From the NCBI RefSeq assembly GCF_001541345.2, contig NZ_LMVL02000003.1, positions 62,001 through 126,000 of the forward strand: a DNA stretch of 64,000 nt, given 5' to 3'. This document shows positions 9,307-17,743 of this stretch, one piece after another. The notes beneath the pieces were generated by a model. The model saw only the letters and a program-made list of their open reading frames with translations. It ran no database searches and was not told the DNA's origin. Positions within the stretch are counted from its first letter, which is position 1. Each line of letters starts with the position of its first letter. The translations under genes and the position numbers were made by a program. Source of the DNA: Gillisella vitis (GTDB lineage: Bacteria > Pseudomonadota > Alphaproteobacteria > Rhizobiales > Rhizobiaceae).

Positions 9307-10905
9307 TTACTTGGACAGGCTCAGATACTTGGAGAGGTGCCAATCAACACCGCTGTCGCCCCAGCCCTGTACCTTTTCAGAAACCATCCACAGATTGGAC
9401 CGGAAATAAAGCGGCATGATCGGCTGGTCCTTCACCTGAATGGCTTCAGCCTGTTTCATCAGCTCCATGCGCTTGGCCGGATCTGTTTCCTTATAGGATT
9501 TCGCCATCAGCGCGTCGAATTCCGGGTTGTTCCAATGCGGATAATTGAAGGTCTTGTTGTCGCTGATTTGCAGCGCCAGGAAGTTTTCCGGGTCGGCGTA
9601 GTCGGCAGCCCAGGCCGCACGGGCAACGTTGAACTTGCCGCCTTCCTGCAAGTAGGAGTAATGCGAGGCCACATCGAGATTGGTCAGCTTGACCGTGGCG
9701 CCAAAGGTGGTCTTCCACATATCGGCAATGGCGGTTGCCAGCCGTTCGTGGTCCGCATTGGTGTTATAGCGAATTTCGATGTTGAGGGGCTTGCCGCCCT
9801 TGCCGTAACCGGCCTCTTTCATCAATTCAACGGCCTTGTCCTCGCGGTCGATCTGCGAAAGCTTGGCAAATTCAGGCTGTGGGCCGGCACCATAGCCTTC
9901 CATGCCCGGCGGCACAAAGCTATAGGCCGGGATCACGGCGCCAGAGCGAATGTCATTGGCAACGAAATCACGATCAACGGCCATGGACAGAGCCTGGCGG
10001 ACCCGCACGTCGCTATAGGGGGCTTCGCGGGTGTCGAAAGCATAGTATTCTGTCGCGAGCGACGGCGTTGCATGAACCTGAGAGCCGAAGGACGCCTTGA
10101 GGCGTTTCAACTGGTCGAGTGGCAGGCCATAGCTGACATCCAGTTCCTTGGCTTCATAGCGACGCTGCGCTGCGGCCTGGTCGTCGATCGGGTAAAAGAT
10201 CACCTTGTCGAGCTTGACGTTTTTCGCATCCCAGTAATTTTCATTCTTGACGACGGTCAGGCTGTCATTCGGCACATGGGCTTGCAGCTTGAAGGCGCCG
10301 TTCGAAACCATGTTGCCGGGCTTGACGAACTGCTCGCCGAACTTTTCGTAATTGGCCTTGCTGATCGGCAGCGAGGTGTAGTGCGTCATCAGCTGCAGGA
10401 AGAAGGGGGTCGACTGTTCCAGCGTGATTTCCAGCGTGTGATCGTCGACGGCTTTGACGCCGAGATGTTCGGGCGGCAATTCACCCTTGTTGACCTTCTG
10501 GGCATTTTTGATCGGATAGAGAATATTGGCATATTCGGCGGCTGTCTTCGGATTTTCCTCACGCTGAAGCGAGAAGACGAAATCGCCAGCCGTTAGCGCA
10601 GAGCCGTCAGACCACTTGGCATCCTTGCGGAGGTTGAATGTATAGACCGTGCCATCCGTCGAGATTTTCCAGCTTTCGGCCACGCCTGGCTGGATTTTGC
10701 CCGCATTGTCAAACACAACGAGACCTTCGTAGAGGTCCTGCATGATGTGACCTTCGATGTCTATCGAGATATGGGCCGGATCGAGCGACTTGGGTTCGGC
10801 ACCATTGCCGCGCCGAAGCACCGCTTCCGCCAATGCACTGCTTGCACCAAACAGCAGGGAACCTGCCAGCACTGCCGTTGCCAATCTGATTTTCATCTGG
10901 GTCAT
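9307..10905 (-). CDS. Periplasmic peptide-binding protein, OppA/SBP family 5
   Basis: The extracytoplasmic receptor of the importer, 532 residues. The start is the ATG at 10905 (MTQMKIRL), preceded by GGAG nine bases upstream; the frame extends to 11097 but those codons lack a ribosome site and family similarity. A signal peptide of about 25 residues ends in SSALAEAVLRRGNG. The mature N-terminus has the SBP_bac_5 pattern GAEPKSLDPAHI, GHIMQDLYEGLV and GVAESWKISTDG, all typical of oligopeptide-binding proteins. It is the first gene of the operon, upstream of oppB-, oppC- and double-ATPase genes. The peptide specificity is unknown. Confidence 0.93.
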   Translation of the reverse strand: MTQMKIRLATAVLAGSLLFGASSALAEAVLRRGNGAEPKSLDPAHISIDIEGHIMQDLYEGLVVFDNAGKIQPGVAESWKISTDGTVYTFNLRKDAKWSDGSALTAGDFVFSLQREENPKTAAEYANILYPIKNAQKVNKGELPPEHLGVKAVDDHTLEITLEQSTPFFLQLMTHYTSLPISKANYEKFGEQFVKPGNMVSNGAFKLQAHVPNDSLTVVKNENYWDAKNVKLDKVIFYPIDDQAAAQRRYEAKELDVSYGLPLDQLKRLKASFGSQVHATPSLATEYYAFDTREAPYSDVRVRQALSMAVDRDFVANDIRSGAVIPAYSFVPPGMEGYGAGPQPEFAKLSQIDREDKAVELMKEAGYGKGGKPLNIEIRYNTNADHERLATAIADMWKTTFGATVKLTNLDVASHYSYLQEGGKFNVARAAWAADYADPENFLALQISDNKTFNYPHWNNPEFDALMAKSYKETDPAKRMELMKQAEAIQVKDQPIMPLYFRSNLWMVSEKVQGWGDSGVDWHLSKYLSLSK

Positions 10906-11211
10906 TCTTGTTGTCTCCGCGCCCGTGGGGAATTCGTTCGGTTGTTGACCAAATGGTAAAATTGCCCAAAAAACAAGCCCTGCCTTCAAAAAAACATTGT
11001 CGGTTTCTGACAACAGGCACTTTGTGCTCAAAAGGCAAAATGTTTTCCACAGTCTAGCCCGGCCTCCCCAGGATTTCAGGGGAAGTTGGTGCTCCATTCT
11101 GTGTGTTAGCAGTATTTTAGTATTTTATTATAGGGATTGCGATCTCAGTGGGATCACATTTCGCTGAGCGATTCTGCTGACGCGAGGTCCAAAGAGGACG
11201 GGCCGCGCCTT
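10906..11211. other. Upstream region of the peptide importer operon
   Basis: About 306 nt without a supported gene. It is A+T-rich compared with its surroundings, with several A/T runs, and must hold the promoter of the importer operon; I could not assign convincing -35/-10 boxes. Confidence 0.4.
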
Positions 11212-11224
11212 TTACAGGCGCGGC
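11202..11224 (-). terminator. Hairpin at the 3' end of the glutamine-synthetase-like gene
   Basis: GCCGCGCC at 11202-11209 and GGCGCGGC at 11217-11224 form a perfect 8-bp G+C stem with a 7-nt loop that overlaps the stop codon. No U-run follows on the minus strand. Confidence 0.5.
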
Positions 11225-12567
11225 AGATAGGTCCGGTAATCGAAATCCGACACGGTGCGCAGGTATGTGATCGCTTCCTTGCGCTTGGTGTCACCATAGA
11301 GCTGGCGATACTCACGACCAAACATATCCGCGATGAAATCAGACGTGCGGAAGGCATCGACTGCGGTCAGGAAGTCATGGGTTAGCAGGTCCGGGCTGGT
11401 GGCTGGCGCATCAGGCATGGTGACTGGGCCGGGATCGAGATCGGCCTCCAGCCCCTTCAACATGCCGCCGAGAATGGCGGCGAGCAGCAGATGCGGATTG
11501 GCGTCGGCGCCTGCCACCCGGTGCTCGATCCGTGCTGCCGGACCGTCTTTATCTGGAATGCGAATCGCGGTGCCGCGATGGCCAAAACCCCAGTCGATCC
11601 GGTCGGGCGCAAAGGAGCCGGGCTGGAAACGGCGGTAGGAATTGGCAAAAGGCGCAAAAATCAGCTGTGCTTCCCGCATGGTCTGCAACAGGCCCGCCGT
11701 CACCGATTTCAGCTTGACCGGTTCGCCACCCTTGGCGTCGAGAATATTGCGACCCTCGGCATCAATAATGCTGACATGCACATGCAGGCCGGAGCCTGCC
11801 TGGTCGCCATAGGGCTTGGCCATGCAGGTGGATTTCAACCCGTGGCGACGGGCGGCAAATTCGGCGACGCGCTTCAGATAGATACAGTCATCCGCCGCCG
11901 CCATGGCGTCGGGCCGGTGCAGAAGATTGACCTCGAACTGGCCGGGGCCGAATTCTGCCGTCGTCGCATCGGCGGGCAGGCCCATGGCATCGGCATAGGC
12001 ACGCACGGTGGCGAGATAATCCTCCATCGCTCCGGTTGCCCGCATGTCATACAGCTGAAAGCCGTTCGGCTCGCCGCGATAGGTCAGCGCCTTGGGCGGC
12101 ATGGGCCGCCCGGTTTCGCGCCAATCATCCTCCATCACGTAAAATTCCAGCTCGGTCGCTACGACCGGGGTCAGACCCAAGGTCGAAAACCGCTCCAGCA
12201 CCCGGGCCAAAATGGCGCGCGGGCAGACGAAGTGCGGCTGGCCCTCCAGGGTATGCATAGTGGCAAGCACCTGTCTGGAGCCTGATGGTGCCCAGGGCAT
12301 GGGGCTAAGCGAACGCTTGTCGGGAATGCACAGGCCATCGGGATCGCCCAAGGTCAGCGAAATGCCGGTCAGGTCGTCATTATCATCGCCCCAGATATCC
12401 AGCGACTGGGTGGAAGCGGGCAGGCGGACGCTGTTTTTCCAGACCTTATCCTCGGCACTGAGCGGGATCATCTTGCCGCGCAGATCGCCGTTCATGCCCA
12501 CCAGCAGGATTTCGATCCGGGCCTGCGGGTCGGGAGCGGTGCTGGTGGAGGCGTCGATCTGGGTCAT
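11212..12567 (-). CDS. Glutamine synthetase family protein, probable gamma-glutamylpolyamine synthetase
   Basis: A 451-residue member of the glutamine synthetase superfamily. It shows the catalytic-domain patterns TELEFYVMEDD, FGPGQFEVNL, GSGLHVHVS and RIEHRVAGADANPHL, but lacks the GlnA regulatory features and resembles PuuA/SpuI-type enzymes that ligate glutamate to putrescine or other polyamines. The divergent neighbour is a polyamine-type aminotransferase, which supports a polyamine catabolic role; this is inference from context. Start assignment is uncertain: the ATG at 12567 fits the usual family length, while upstream starts at 12633 and 12663 have no better ribosome site. Confidence 0.85.
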   Translation of the reverse strand: MTQIDASTSTAPDPQARIEILLVGMNGDLRGKMIPLSAEDKVWKNSVRLPASTQSLDIWGDDNDDLTGISLTLGDPDGLCIPDKRSLSPMPWAPSGSRQVLATMHTLEGQPHFVCPRAILARVLERFSTLGLTPVVATELEFYVMEDDWRETGRPMPPKALTYRGEPNGFQLYDMRATGAMEDYLATVRAYADAMGLPADATTAEFGPGQFEVNLLHRPDAMAAADDCIYLKRVAEFAARRHGLKSTCMAKPYGDQAGSGLHVHVSIIDAEGRNILDAKGGEPVKLKSVTAGLLQTMREAQLIFAPFANSYRRFQPGSFAPDRIDWGFGHRGTAIRIPDKDGPAARIEHRVAGADANPHLLLAAILGGMLKGLEADLDPGPVTMPDAPATSPDLLTHDFLTAVDAFRTSDFIADMFGREYRQLYGDTKRKEAITYLRTVSDFDYRTYLPRL

Positions 12568-12692
12568 GGCGGGCTTTCGAAAGAGGTCTGCCAGCCCTTG
12601 GCGGTTCTTGCCAAAGCTGGGGCATATCGTCATGGTCGTAGCGGATAAATTGTCGCCTTTCAATGCGACACCGCCGCCTAAGGATGCCTGCC

Positions 12693-14063
12693 ATGAACGA
12701 GAAACCTGCCACCCTTTCCAATCTTGCCGCCATCGATGCCGCCCATCATCTGCACCCGTTCAACGACACAAAAAAGCTGAACGAGGCGGGTGTCCGTATT
12801 ATCGAGCGCGCCGAAGGCGTCCATATCTGGGATGCGACGGGCAAGAAATATCTGGATGCGTTTGGCGGGCTGTGGTGCGTCAATGTCGGCTATGGCCGCA
12901 AGTCGATTGCCGATGCGGCCTATGCGCAAATGCAGGAATTACCCTATTACAACACGTTTTTCGGCTCCACCACGCCACCAGCGACGTTGCTGGCGCAGAA
13001 GGTTACCAGCCTGGCCGGGCCGCAGATGAACCATGTGTTCTTCACCAATTCGGGTTCCGAGGCCACGGATACCTGGTTTCGCCTGGCGCGGGTTTATTGG
13101 AAGGCACTCGGTCATCCCACCAAGACCCAGGTTATTGCCCGCAAGAATGGCTATCACGGCTCGACTGTGGCGGGCGCTTCGCTGGGCGGTATGAAATATA
13201 TGCATGAACAGGGCAATCTGCCGATTGAGGGCATTCATCACATCAATCAGCCCTATTGGTATGGCGAGAGCGGCACCCTGTCACCTGACGAGTTTGGCCT
13301 GAAGGCCGCGCAGGAGCTGGAAGCGAAAATTCTGGAACTTGGCGCGGAAAACGTTGCGGCTTTCGTGGCCGAACCCGTGCAAGGGGCGGGCGGGGTTATC
13401 ATTCCGCCGCAGACCTATTGGCCGGAGATCGTCCGGATCTGCAAGCACTATGACGTTCTGCTGGTCTCGGATGAAGTGATCTGCGGCTTTGGCCGGTTGG
13501 GCAGCTGGTTCGGCTATCAGCATTTCGGTTTCGAGCCAGATCTGGCTCCGATTGCTAAGGGCCTATCATCAGGCTATCTGCCGGTCGGTGGCGTGCTGGT
13601 CTCGGATCGGGTGGCCGAGGTGCTGATCAATGAGGTCGGCGATTTCAATCATGGCTATACCTATTCCGGCCATCCGGTCTGCGCAGCAGCGGCATTGGAA
13701 AATATCCGCATTCTGGAAGAAGAAAAATTGGTGGAACGGGTACGCGACGATATCGGCCCGTATTTCGCCAAAGCGCTGGCTTCGCTTGCCGATCATCCTT
13801 GCGTGGGCGAGGTCGTCAGCCTTGGGCTGATCGGCGCAGTGCAACTGACGGCTGACAAGGCGTCGCGCCGTCGTTTTGCCAAGCCCGACGATGTCGGCGC
13901 GCAAGTGCGCAATCAGTGCGTTGCCAATGGCGTGATTGTCCGCGCCACCGGCGACCGCATGCTGTTTTCGCCGCCGTTTATTATCTCCCGCGCCGAGGTC
14001 GATGAGGCGGTGGAGGTTTTAGGCAAGGCGCTGGACTGGCTGCGCGACACTTATCGCGAATAG
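12693..14063 (+). CDS. Class III aminotransferase, putrescine/polyamine:pyruvate type (SpuC-like)
   Basis: A 456-residue PLP-dependent aminotransferase. The start ATG at 12693 follows AAGGA eight bases upstream. Early residues HHLHPFND and the LDAFGGLWCVNVGYGR stretch are typical of the SpuC/omega-transaminase group. The substrate-pocket and cofactor residues are visible in FTNSGSEATDTW, VSDEVICGFGRLG and the PLP lysine region APIAKGLSSGYLP. It is transcribed away from the glutamine-synthetase-like gene with 125 nt between them, the arrangement seen in polyamine utilisation loci. A beta-alanine:pyruvate aminotransferase role is the main alternative. Confidence 0.9.
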   Translation: MNEKPATLSNLAAIDAAHHLHPFNDTKKLNEAGVRIIERAEGVHIWDATGKKYLDAFGGLWCVNVGYGRKSIADAAYAQMQELPYYNTFFGSTTPPATLLAQKVTSLAGPQMNHVFFTNSGSEATDTWFRLARVYWKALGHPTKTQVIARKNGYHGSTVAGASLGGMKYMHEQGNLPIEGIHHINQPYWYGESGTLSPDEFGLKAAQELEAKILELGAENVAAFVAEPVQGAGGVIIPPQTYWPEIVRICKHYDVLLVSDEVICGFGRLGSWFGYQHFGFEPDLAPIAKGLSSGYLPVGGVLVSDRVAEVLINEVGDFNHGYTYSGHPVCAAAALENIRILEEEKLVERVRDDIGPYFAKALASLADHPCVGEVVSLGLIGAVQLTADKASRRRFAKPDDVGAQVRNQCVANGVIVRATGDRMLFSPPFIISRAEVDEAVEVLGKALDWLRDTYRE

Positions 14064-14071
14064 GTCACGTT

Positions 14072-14102
14072 ATACCAAGGTCATTTTCAATGACCTTGGT
14101 AT
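14072..14102. terminator. Perfect 14-bp hairpin between convergent genes
   Basis: ATACCAAGGTCATT at 14072-14085 pairs perfectly with AATGACCTTGGTAT at 14089-14102 across a 3-nt loop. It lies just after the aminotransferase stop and touches the stop codon of the DUF2218 gene, so it can serve both convergent transcripts. No T-run is present. Confidence 0.6.
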
Positions 14103-14389
14103 CAGGCGGGTTTCCAATCAAAGGGCAGGGGCGCTTCGCGGAAGGCGAAGCGGTCGAGATGGCTGGAGACCACGCCTTTGTAGCGCTCCAGCAACTCGTC
14201 GTTTTCCGCTTCGATAGTGACGGTCAGTCCTGCCTCGTCGCAGGTCATCACGGCGGTGGCCGTGTCGAACGTCACTGTGCCTTGGTTTTCGCCAAGCTCG
14301 ACGGTCAGTTTATGGCTCCAGTGCTTGCAGAGCTGCTGGACATATTTCCAACCGTGTTCAGTGGGGACGATGGCAATGGTTTTGGTCAT
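14102..14389 (-). CDS. DUF2218 domain protein
   Basis: A 95-residue soluble protein of the DUF2218 family, which has no established biochemical function but is often found with siderophore or iron-reduction genes. Conserved features include HGWKYVQQLCKHWSHK and a central beta-rich part with ERYKGVVSSHLDRFAFRE near the end. The ATG at 14389 comes 2 nt after the stop of the PadR gene and has AAAGG upstream; a TTG six bases earlier is less likely. The two-gene PadR-DUF2218 unit suggests the small protein acts in the process controlled by the regulator, perhaps metal homeostasis; this is inference. Confidence 0.85.
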   Translation of the reverse strand: MTKTIAIVPTEHGWKYVQQLCKHWSHKLTVELGENQGTVTFDTATAVMTCDEAGLTVTIEAENDELLERYKGVVSSHLDRFAFREAPLPFDWKPA

Positions 14390-14391
14390 GG

Positions 14392-15012
14392 TCAAAGCCT
14401 TTCAATCTTGCTGGCTGCTTCATCGAGAATGCGGGCGACATCCAATTGCGTCTCGCGCGATACGTCGTCCTGGGCGAGCCGGTCATGGATCACGGCCCGT
14501 AGATTATGGATTGCCCGGCGCACCGGCCCGGCATCGGTGCGTTCGGTCAATTTGGCAAGGGCGGTCAGCCGGGCGATGGCGATCTCTACCGCCTCGGCAT
14601 TGTCGTCGAGGTGGATTTTTCCGGCCTCGGTAATGCCCAGTAATTTGCGGGCACCCTCGGTCTGCTGTTCTTCGGCCAGGCCCATATCCAGCAACAGGGT
14701 CATGGTCGGATAGATCACGCCGGGGCTGGGCGCATAGGCACCGCCCGAGAGCCGCTCGATTTCGCGGATCAGGTCATAGCCATGGCGCGGCAGTTCCGAA
14801 ATCAGCTTCAGCAGCACCAGCCGCAATTCGCCGGTCTCAAACATCCGGCGGCGTTCGCCATCGCGTCCGCGCCCATGCTTGCCGTCCGGCCCTTTATGCC
14901 CAAAGGGGCCGCCGCGCATCGCGTGCATCAGGTCGGCAAGCGGATGACCACCTCTGCCTCCCCCTCGGCCACCATGTTCGCCTTGATAGTCATGTGAATG
15001 AGAAAATCGCAT
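14392..15012 (-). CDS. PadR-family regulator with His/Gly-rich N-terminus (YqjI-like)
   Basis: A 206-residue transcription factor. Residues 1-55 are rich in Gly, His and Arg (HSHDYQGEHGG and following), then a winged-helix PadR domain runs from about 60 to 140 with GELRLVLLKLI, HGYDLIREIERL and PSPGVIYPTMTLL; a helical C-terminal region follows. From memory, the layout matches E. coli YqjI, a nickel-responsive PadR repressor of a ferric-reductase gene, which also has a metal-binding His-rich N-terminal tail. Only His, not Cys, is abundant here, so the metal is uncertain. The gene is followed within 2 nt by DUF2218, and a perfect palindrome lies just upstream of its start, suggesting autoregulation. 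Confidence 0.88.
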   Translation of the reverse strand: MRFSHSHDYQGEHGGRGGGRGGHPLADLMHAMRGGPFGHKGPDGKHGRGRDGERRRMFETGELRLVLLKLISELPRHGYDLIREIERLSGGAYAPSPGVIYPTMTLLLDMGLAEEQQTEGARKLLGITEAGKIHLDDNAEAVEIAIARLTALAKLTERTDAGPVRRAIHNLRAVIHDRLAQDDVSRETQLDVARILDEAASKIERL

Positions 15013-15039
15013 TGTGTATCTCCGATACGTTTTTATAGG

Positions 15040-15066
15040 TCTAAGATATATCTTAGATAAAATCTA
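15040..15066. promoter_or_regulatory. Palindromic operator candidate upstream of the PadR gene
   Basis: A perfect 18-bp palindrome TCTAAGATATATCTTAGA occupies 15040-15057, about 28 nt before the PadR start codon. A second, overlapping inverted repeat TAGAT-AAA-ATCTA runs 15054-15066. The site is strikingly A+T-rich in a G+C-rich context and is placed where an autorepressor would bind. Binding by the adjacent PadR protein is inference. Confidence 0.6.
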
Positions 15067-15103
15067 TCAAGAGGCGTTGCGATTTTTTTGCCAGATCGAA
15101 ATG

Positions 15104-16630
15104 TCAGGGCGTAGCGGAATAATAGAGGGCGTAGCCGAAGGAATAGAGCGAATGCGGCCGTCCATGCAGGAAGGGCAGGGCGATTTCGCCGACCGATTGT
15201 GCCTGTAGGCCTGGATAGGTGGCGATCCAATCCTTCATGGCCTTTGGCATTTCCGGATTGGGCCTGCCGAAATTGCGCCAAATCACCAGCAGCGGATGCT
15301 GTGCATCGAAACGCGCCGGTACAGGTACGCCGCTGGTCGGGGGGACGGTAACGGCAATATCGGGTGCATGCAGGCGGATGTTGCCAGCCATTTGCTGATC
15401 GCTGGTCAGCACCAGAACCGGACGGCTTGGCGCAGAGGCCAGTGCTGTGGAAACGGCCTGGCCATAGGGGACATTCTGCTTCTGGTAATGGCCGATAATG
15501 CCGGCGCCTACTACGCGACCATAGAGGATCATCGGCACCAGCACCATGATAGCAAGCGCGACGACCAGAAAGCGACGCAACTGTCCTTCTTCGCCCAGGC
15601 CCGCCGCTTCGACTTTCAGGCAAAGATAAAGCGGCAGCATCAGGAAACAGGGCGCAAGCCAACGGTCCTTGATGGCGCTCACTCCGCCGAAGATTACCAT
15701 CAGCGCCAGAACCGCGACCACCAGCAGCATCATCCGGCCCAGCAGCCGGGTCCATTCATTGCTGGCGGACAAAACGGAGGCGGCTGGACGCGGCAGATGA
15801 GGGAAGGGCAAGGTACGGGCGAAGGGTATCAATAGCAGCGCCATGGTGGGGGCGGCGCTGGCCAGAACGGCAGTGCTGAGCGATGTCAGCCCCTTGAAGA
15901 TCTGCTGTGGCAGGCTGGTAATGTTGTCATCGGTCATTTTACCCAGCGTATTGCGGGTCGCTTCCTGCATATGCTGGAAAAACCACAGGGCATGCGGCAG
16001 CGCGATGGCCAGTGCCACGCCAGCCGTCAGCAGGATGCGCCAGTCCAGCACGCGCCTGCGAAACTTCGGCTCCGCCAGGATGGCGAGGAAGGCGGCGCTG
16101 ACCAATAGAACGAAGTTGTATTTGGAAATAAACCCACAGCCAATGGCAGCCCCGGTCAGGGCATAGCTCCAGATGCTGGGCGATTTCAGAGTCCGCAACA
16201 CCCCGAACAACAACAGCGCGGTGCAGAAAATCAGCGCGACGGTATGGGTCAGGTCTCGCTGTGCCTCAAAGCTGATCTGCGGCATGGTCAACAGGCTCAG
16301 GCAGGCGATGATGACGAGATCCCGGCTTTTCAGCACCTGCGCCGCAGCCAGCGCGATCAGCGCGTAGCTGGCAAACAGCATCAGGTTTTTCAATAGCGCC
16401 AGCGCCAGCCGGTTAGGGCCGAGCAGTTCCACCACCCCATACTGGATCCAGTTGTAGAACGGCGGCTGGCTGTCGTAGCCGATCGACAGCCATTGCGCAT
16501 AATAAAGCTGCTGGCCTTCGTCTAGTTCGAGCGACGCGGGTAAGGCCAGACGCACCAGCACCTGAACGAGAAAATAGACGCCCAGGAGAAGGAAGAGGGA
16601 AGCGGGCTTCTGCCGGAGCGTCGAAATCAT
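15104..16630 (-). CDS. GT39/PMT_2-family integral-membrane glycosyltransferase (ArnT-like)
   Basis: A 508-residue polytopic membrane protein of the GT-C fold. Near the N-terminus is SLELDEGQQLYYAQW, whose DE pair matches the catalytic acidic motif of ArnT/PMT-type enzymes, and DSQPPFYNWIQ follows as in the family. About eleven hydrophobic segments precede a C-terminal periplasmic part of about 130 residues. Such enzymes transfer a sugar from an undecaprenyl or dolichyl phosphate carrier to lipid A or other envelope acceptors. It starts one base after the stop of the GT2 gene, whose product likely makes the carrier-linked sugar. Confidence 0.88.
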   Translation of the reverse strand: MISTLRQKPASLFLLLGVYFLVQVLVRLALPASLELDEGQQLYYAQWLSIGYDSQPPFYNWIQYGVVELLGPNRLALALLKNLMLFASYALIALAAAQVLKSRDLVIIACLSLLTMPQISFEAQRDLTHTVALIFCTALLLFGVLRTLKSPSIWSYALTGAAIGCGFISKYNFVLLVSAAFLAILAEPKFRRRVLDWRILLTAGVALAIALPHALWFFQHMQEATRNTLGKMTDDNITSLPQQIFKGLTSLSTAVLASAAPTMALLLIPFARTLPFPHLPRPAASVLSASNEWTRLLGRMMLLVVAVLALMVIFGGVSAIKDRWLAPCFLMLPLYLCLKVEAAGLGEEGQLRRFLVVALAIMVLVPMILYGRVVGAGIIGHYQKQNVPYGQAVSTALASAPSRPVLVLTSDQQMAGNIRLHAPDIAVTVPPTSGVPVPARFDAQHPLLVIWRNFGRPNPEMPKAMKDWIATYPGLQAQSVGEIALPFLHGRPHSLYSFGYALYYSATP

Positions 16631-16631
16631 C

Positions 16632-17657
16632 TCAGATGTCCCTGGTATCCGGTGCTTGGTCGTAGGTCTTGCGGATCACATAGGCACGCGGTGTATCGTA
16701 GGAACGGGTCAGCATTTCCGCGACAATGCCAGTGGTGATCATCTGGATCGAGGCCAGGAACAGCATAACGCCGACCAGCAGCAGCGGCCGCGTGCCGATA
16801 TCCTCGCCCATCAGCTTGATGACGAACAGATAGAACAGGATCAGCGCGCTGAGCGTGCCGATGAAAAAGCCGATCATCCCGAAGAAATGGCCAGGCCTTT
16901 GGCGAAAGCGCATGAAAAACAGCACGGCCAGCAGATCGAGCACGACGCGTGCGGTGCGCGAAATACCGTATTTCGAGGTGCCGAACTGGCGGGCATGGTG
17001 ATTGACAACGGTCTCGCCGATCCGCGACGATGGAATGACGCTGGCGACCCAGGCCGGGATGAAGCGGTGCATGCCGCCCATGATGCTGATCTGCTTGATG
17101 ATCTGGGCGCGGTAGAGTTTCAGGCCGCAGCCATAATCGTGGATGCGTACGCCTGTGACCTTGCCGATCAGCCGGTTGGCACACCAGGAGGGGATCTTGC
17201 GCAGCACCAGTGCATCCTGCCTGGCCTTGCGCCAGCCGCAAAGCAGGTCGAGATCGCGGCTTTCCAACTCGGCGATCATCCCGGGAATATCGTGCGGGTC
17301 GTTTTGCAGGTCGCCGTCCAGCGAGGCGATCAGCCGTCCGCGTGCGGCGTCGAAACCGGCCTGAAGGCCTGCCGCCTGGCCGAAATTGCGCTGGAACTCG
17401 ATGATTTTCAGGTCGAGGCCTTCACGGCCGAGATAGGTCTGCGCCCGGCTCAATGTCCGGTCGGTGGAGCCGTCATCGATGACAATCAGTTCCCAGGGCT
17501 TGCCGAAATCCTTCAGCGCTTCCATCACCCGCTCGATCATCCGACCAATATTGTCTTCCTCGTTCATGAAGGGCACAACGACCGACAGTTCGATCGCGGA
17601 TGCGGCATTATCGGAGGAGGCAGGGCCGGTTACGGCGGCGAAACGGTCTGTCGGCAA
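16632..17657 (-). CDS. GT2 polyprenyl-phosphate glycosyltransferase (ArnC/DPM1-like)
   Basis: A 341-residue family 2 glycosyltransferase. The N-terminal GT-A domain has SVVVPFMNEEDNIGRM, VIDDGSTDRTL and SLDGDLQNDP, the nucleotide-sugar and metal motifs, and two membrane helices follow at about 245-310, the architecture of ArnC and Dpm1-type synthases that load a sugar onto polyprenyl phosphate. The start is TTG at 17657, supported by GGAG eight bases upstream. It is translationally linked to the GT39 gene downstream, so the pair probably makes and uses one lipid-linked sugar. Confidence 0.9.
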   Translation of the reverse strand: MPTDRFAAVTGPASSDNAASAIELSVVVPFMNEEDNIGRMIERVMEALKDFGKPWELIVIDDGSTDRTLSRAQTYLGREGLDLKIIEFQRNFGQAAGLQAGFDAARGRLIASLDGDLQNDPHDIPGMIAELESRDLDLLCGWRKARQDALVLRKIPSWCANRLIGKVTGVRIHDYGCGLKLYRAQIIKQISIMGGMHRFIPAWVASVIPSSRIGETVVNHHARQFGTSKYGISRTARVVLDLLAVLFFMRFRQRPGHFFGMIGFFIGTLSALILFYLFVIKLMGEDIGTRPLLLVGVMLFLASIQMITTGIVAEMLTRSYDTPRAYVIRKTYDQAPDTRDI

Positions 17658-17743
17658 GGGAGGAACTCCGAAAATTGCTGGCCTTTATAAGTCCGGGTGT
17701 TATAGGAACCGGCGCGGCCACGCAATTCGGAACTGACAGGGCA

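Noticed and set aside
9301..10596. A 431-codon open frame antisense to the peptide-binding protein gene
   Set aside because: High G+C third-position bias creates long shadows; the minus-strand gene has clear family motifs and a signal peptide.
16656..17690. A 344-codon frame antisense to the GT2 gene
   Set aside because: Composition is that of a shadow; the GT2 frame has all glycosyltransferase motifs.
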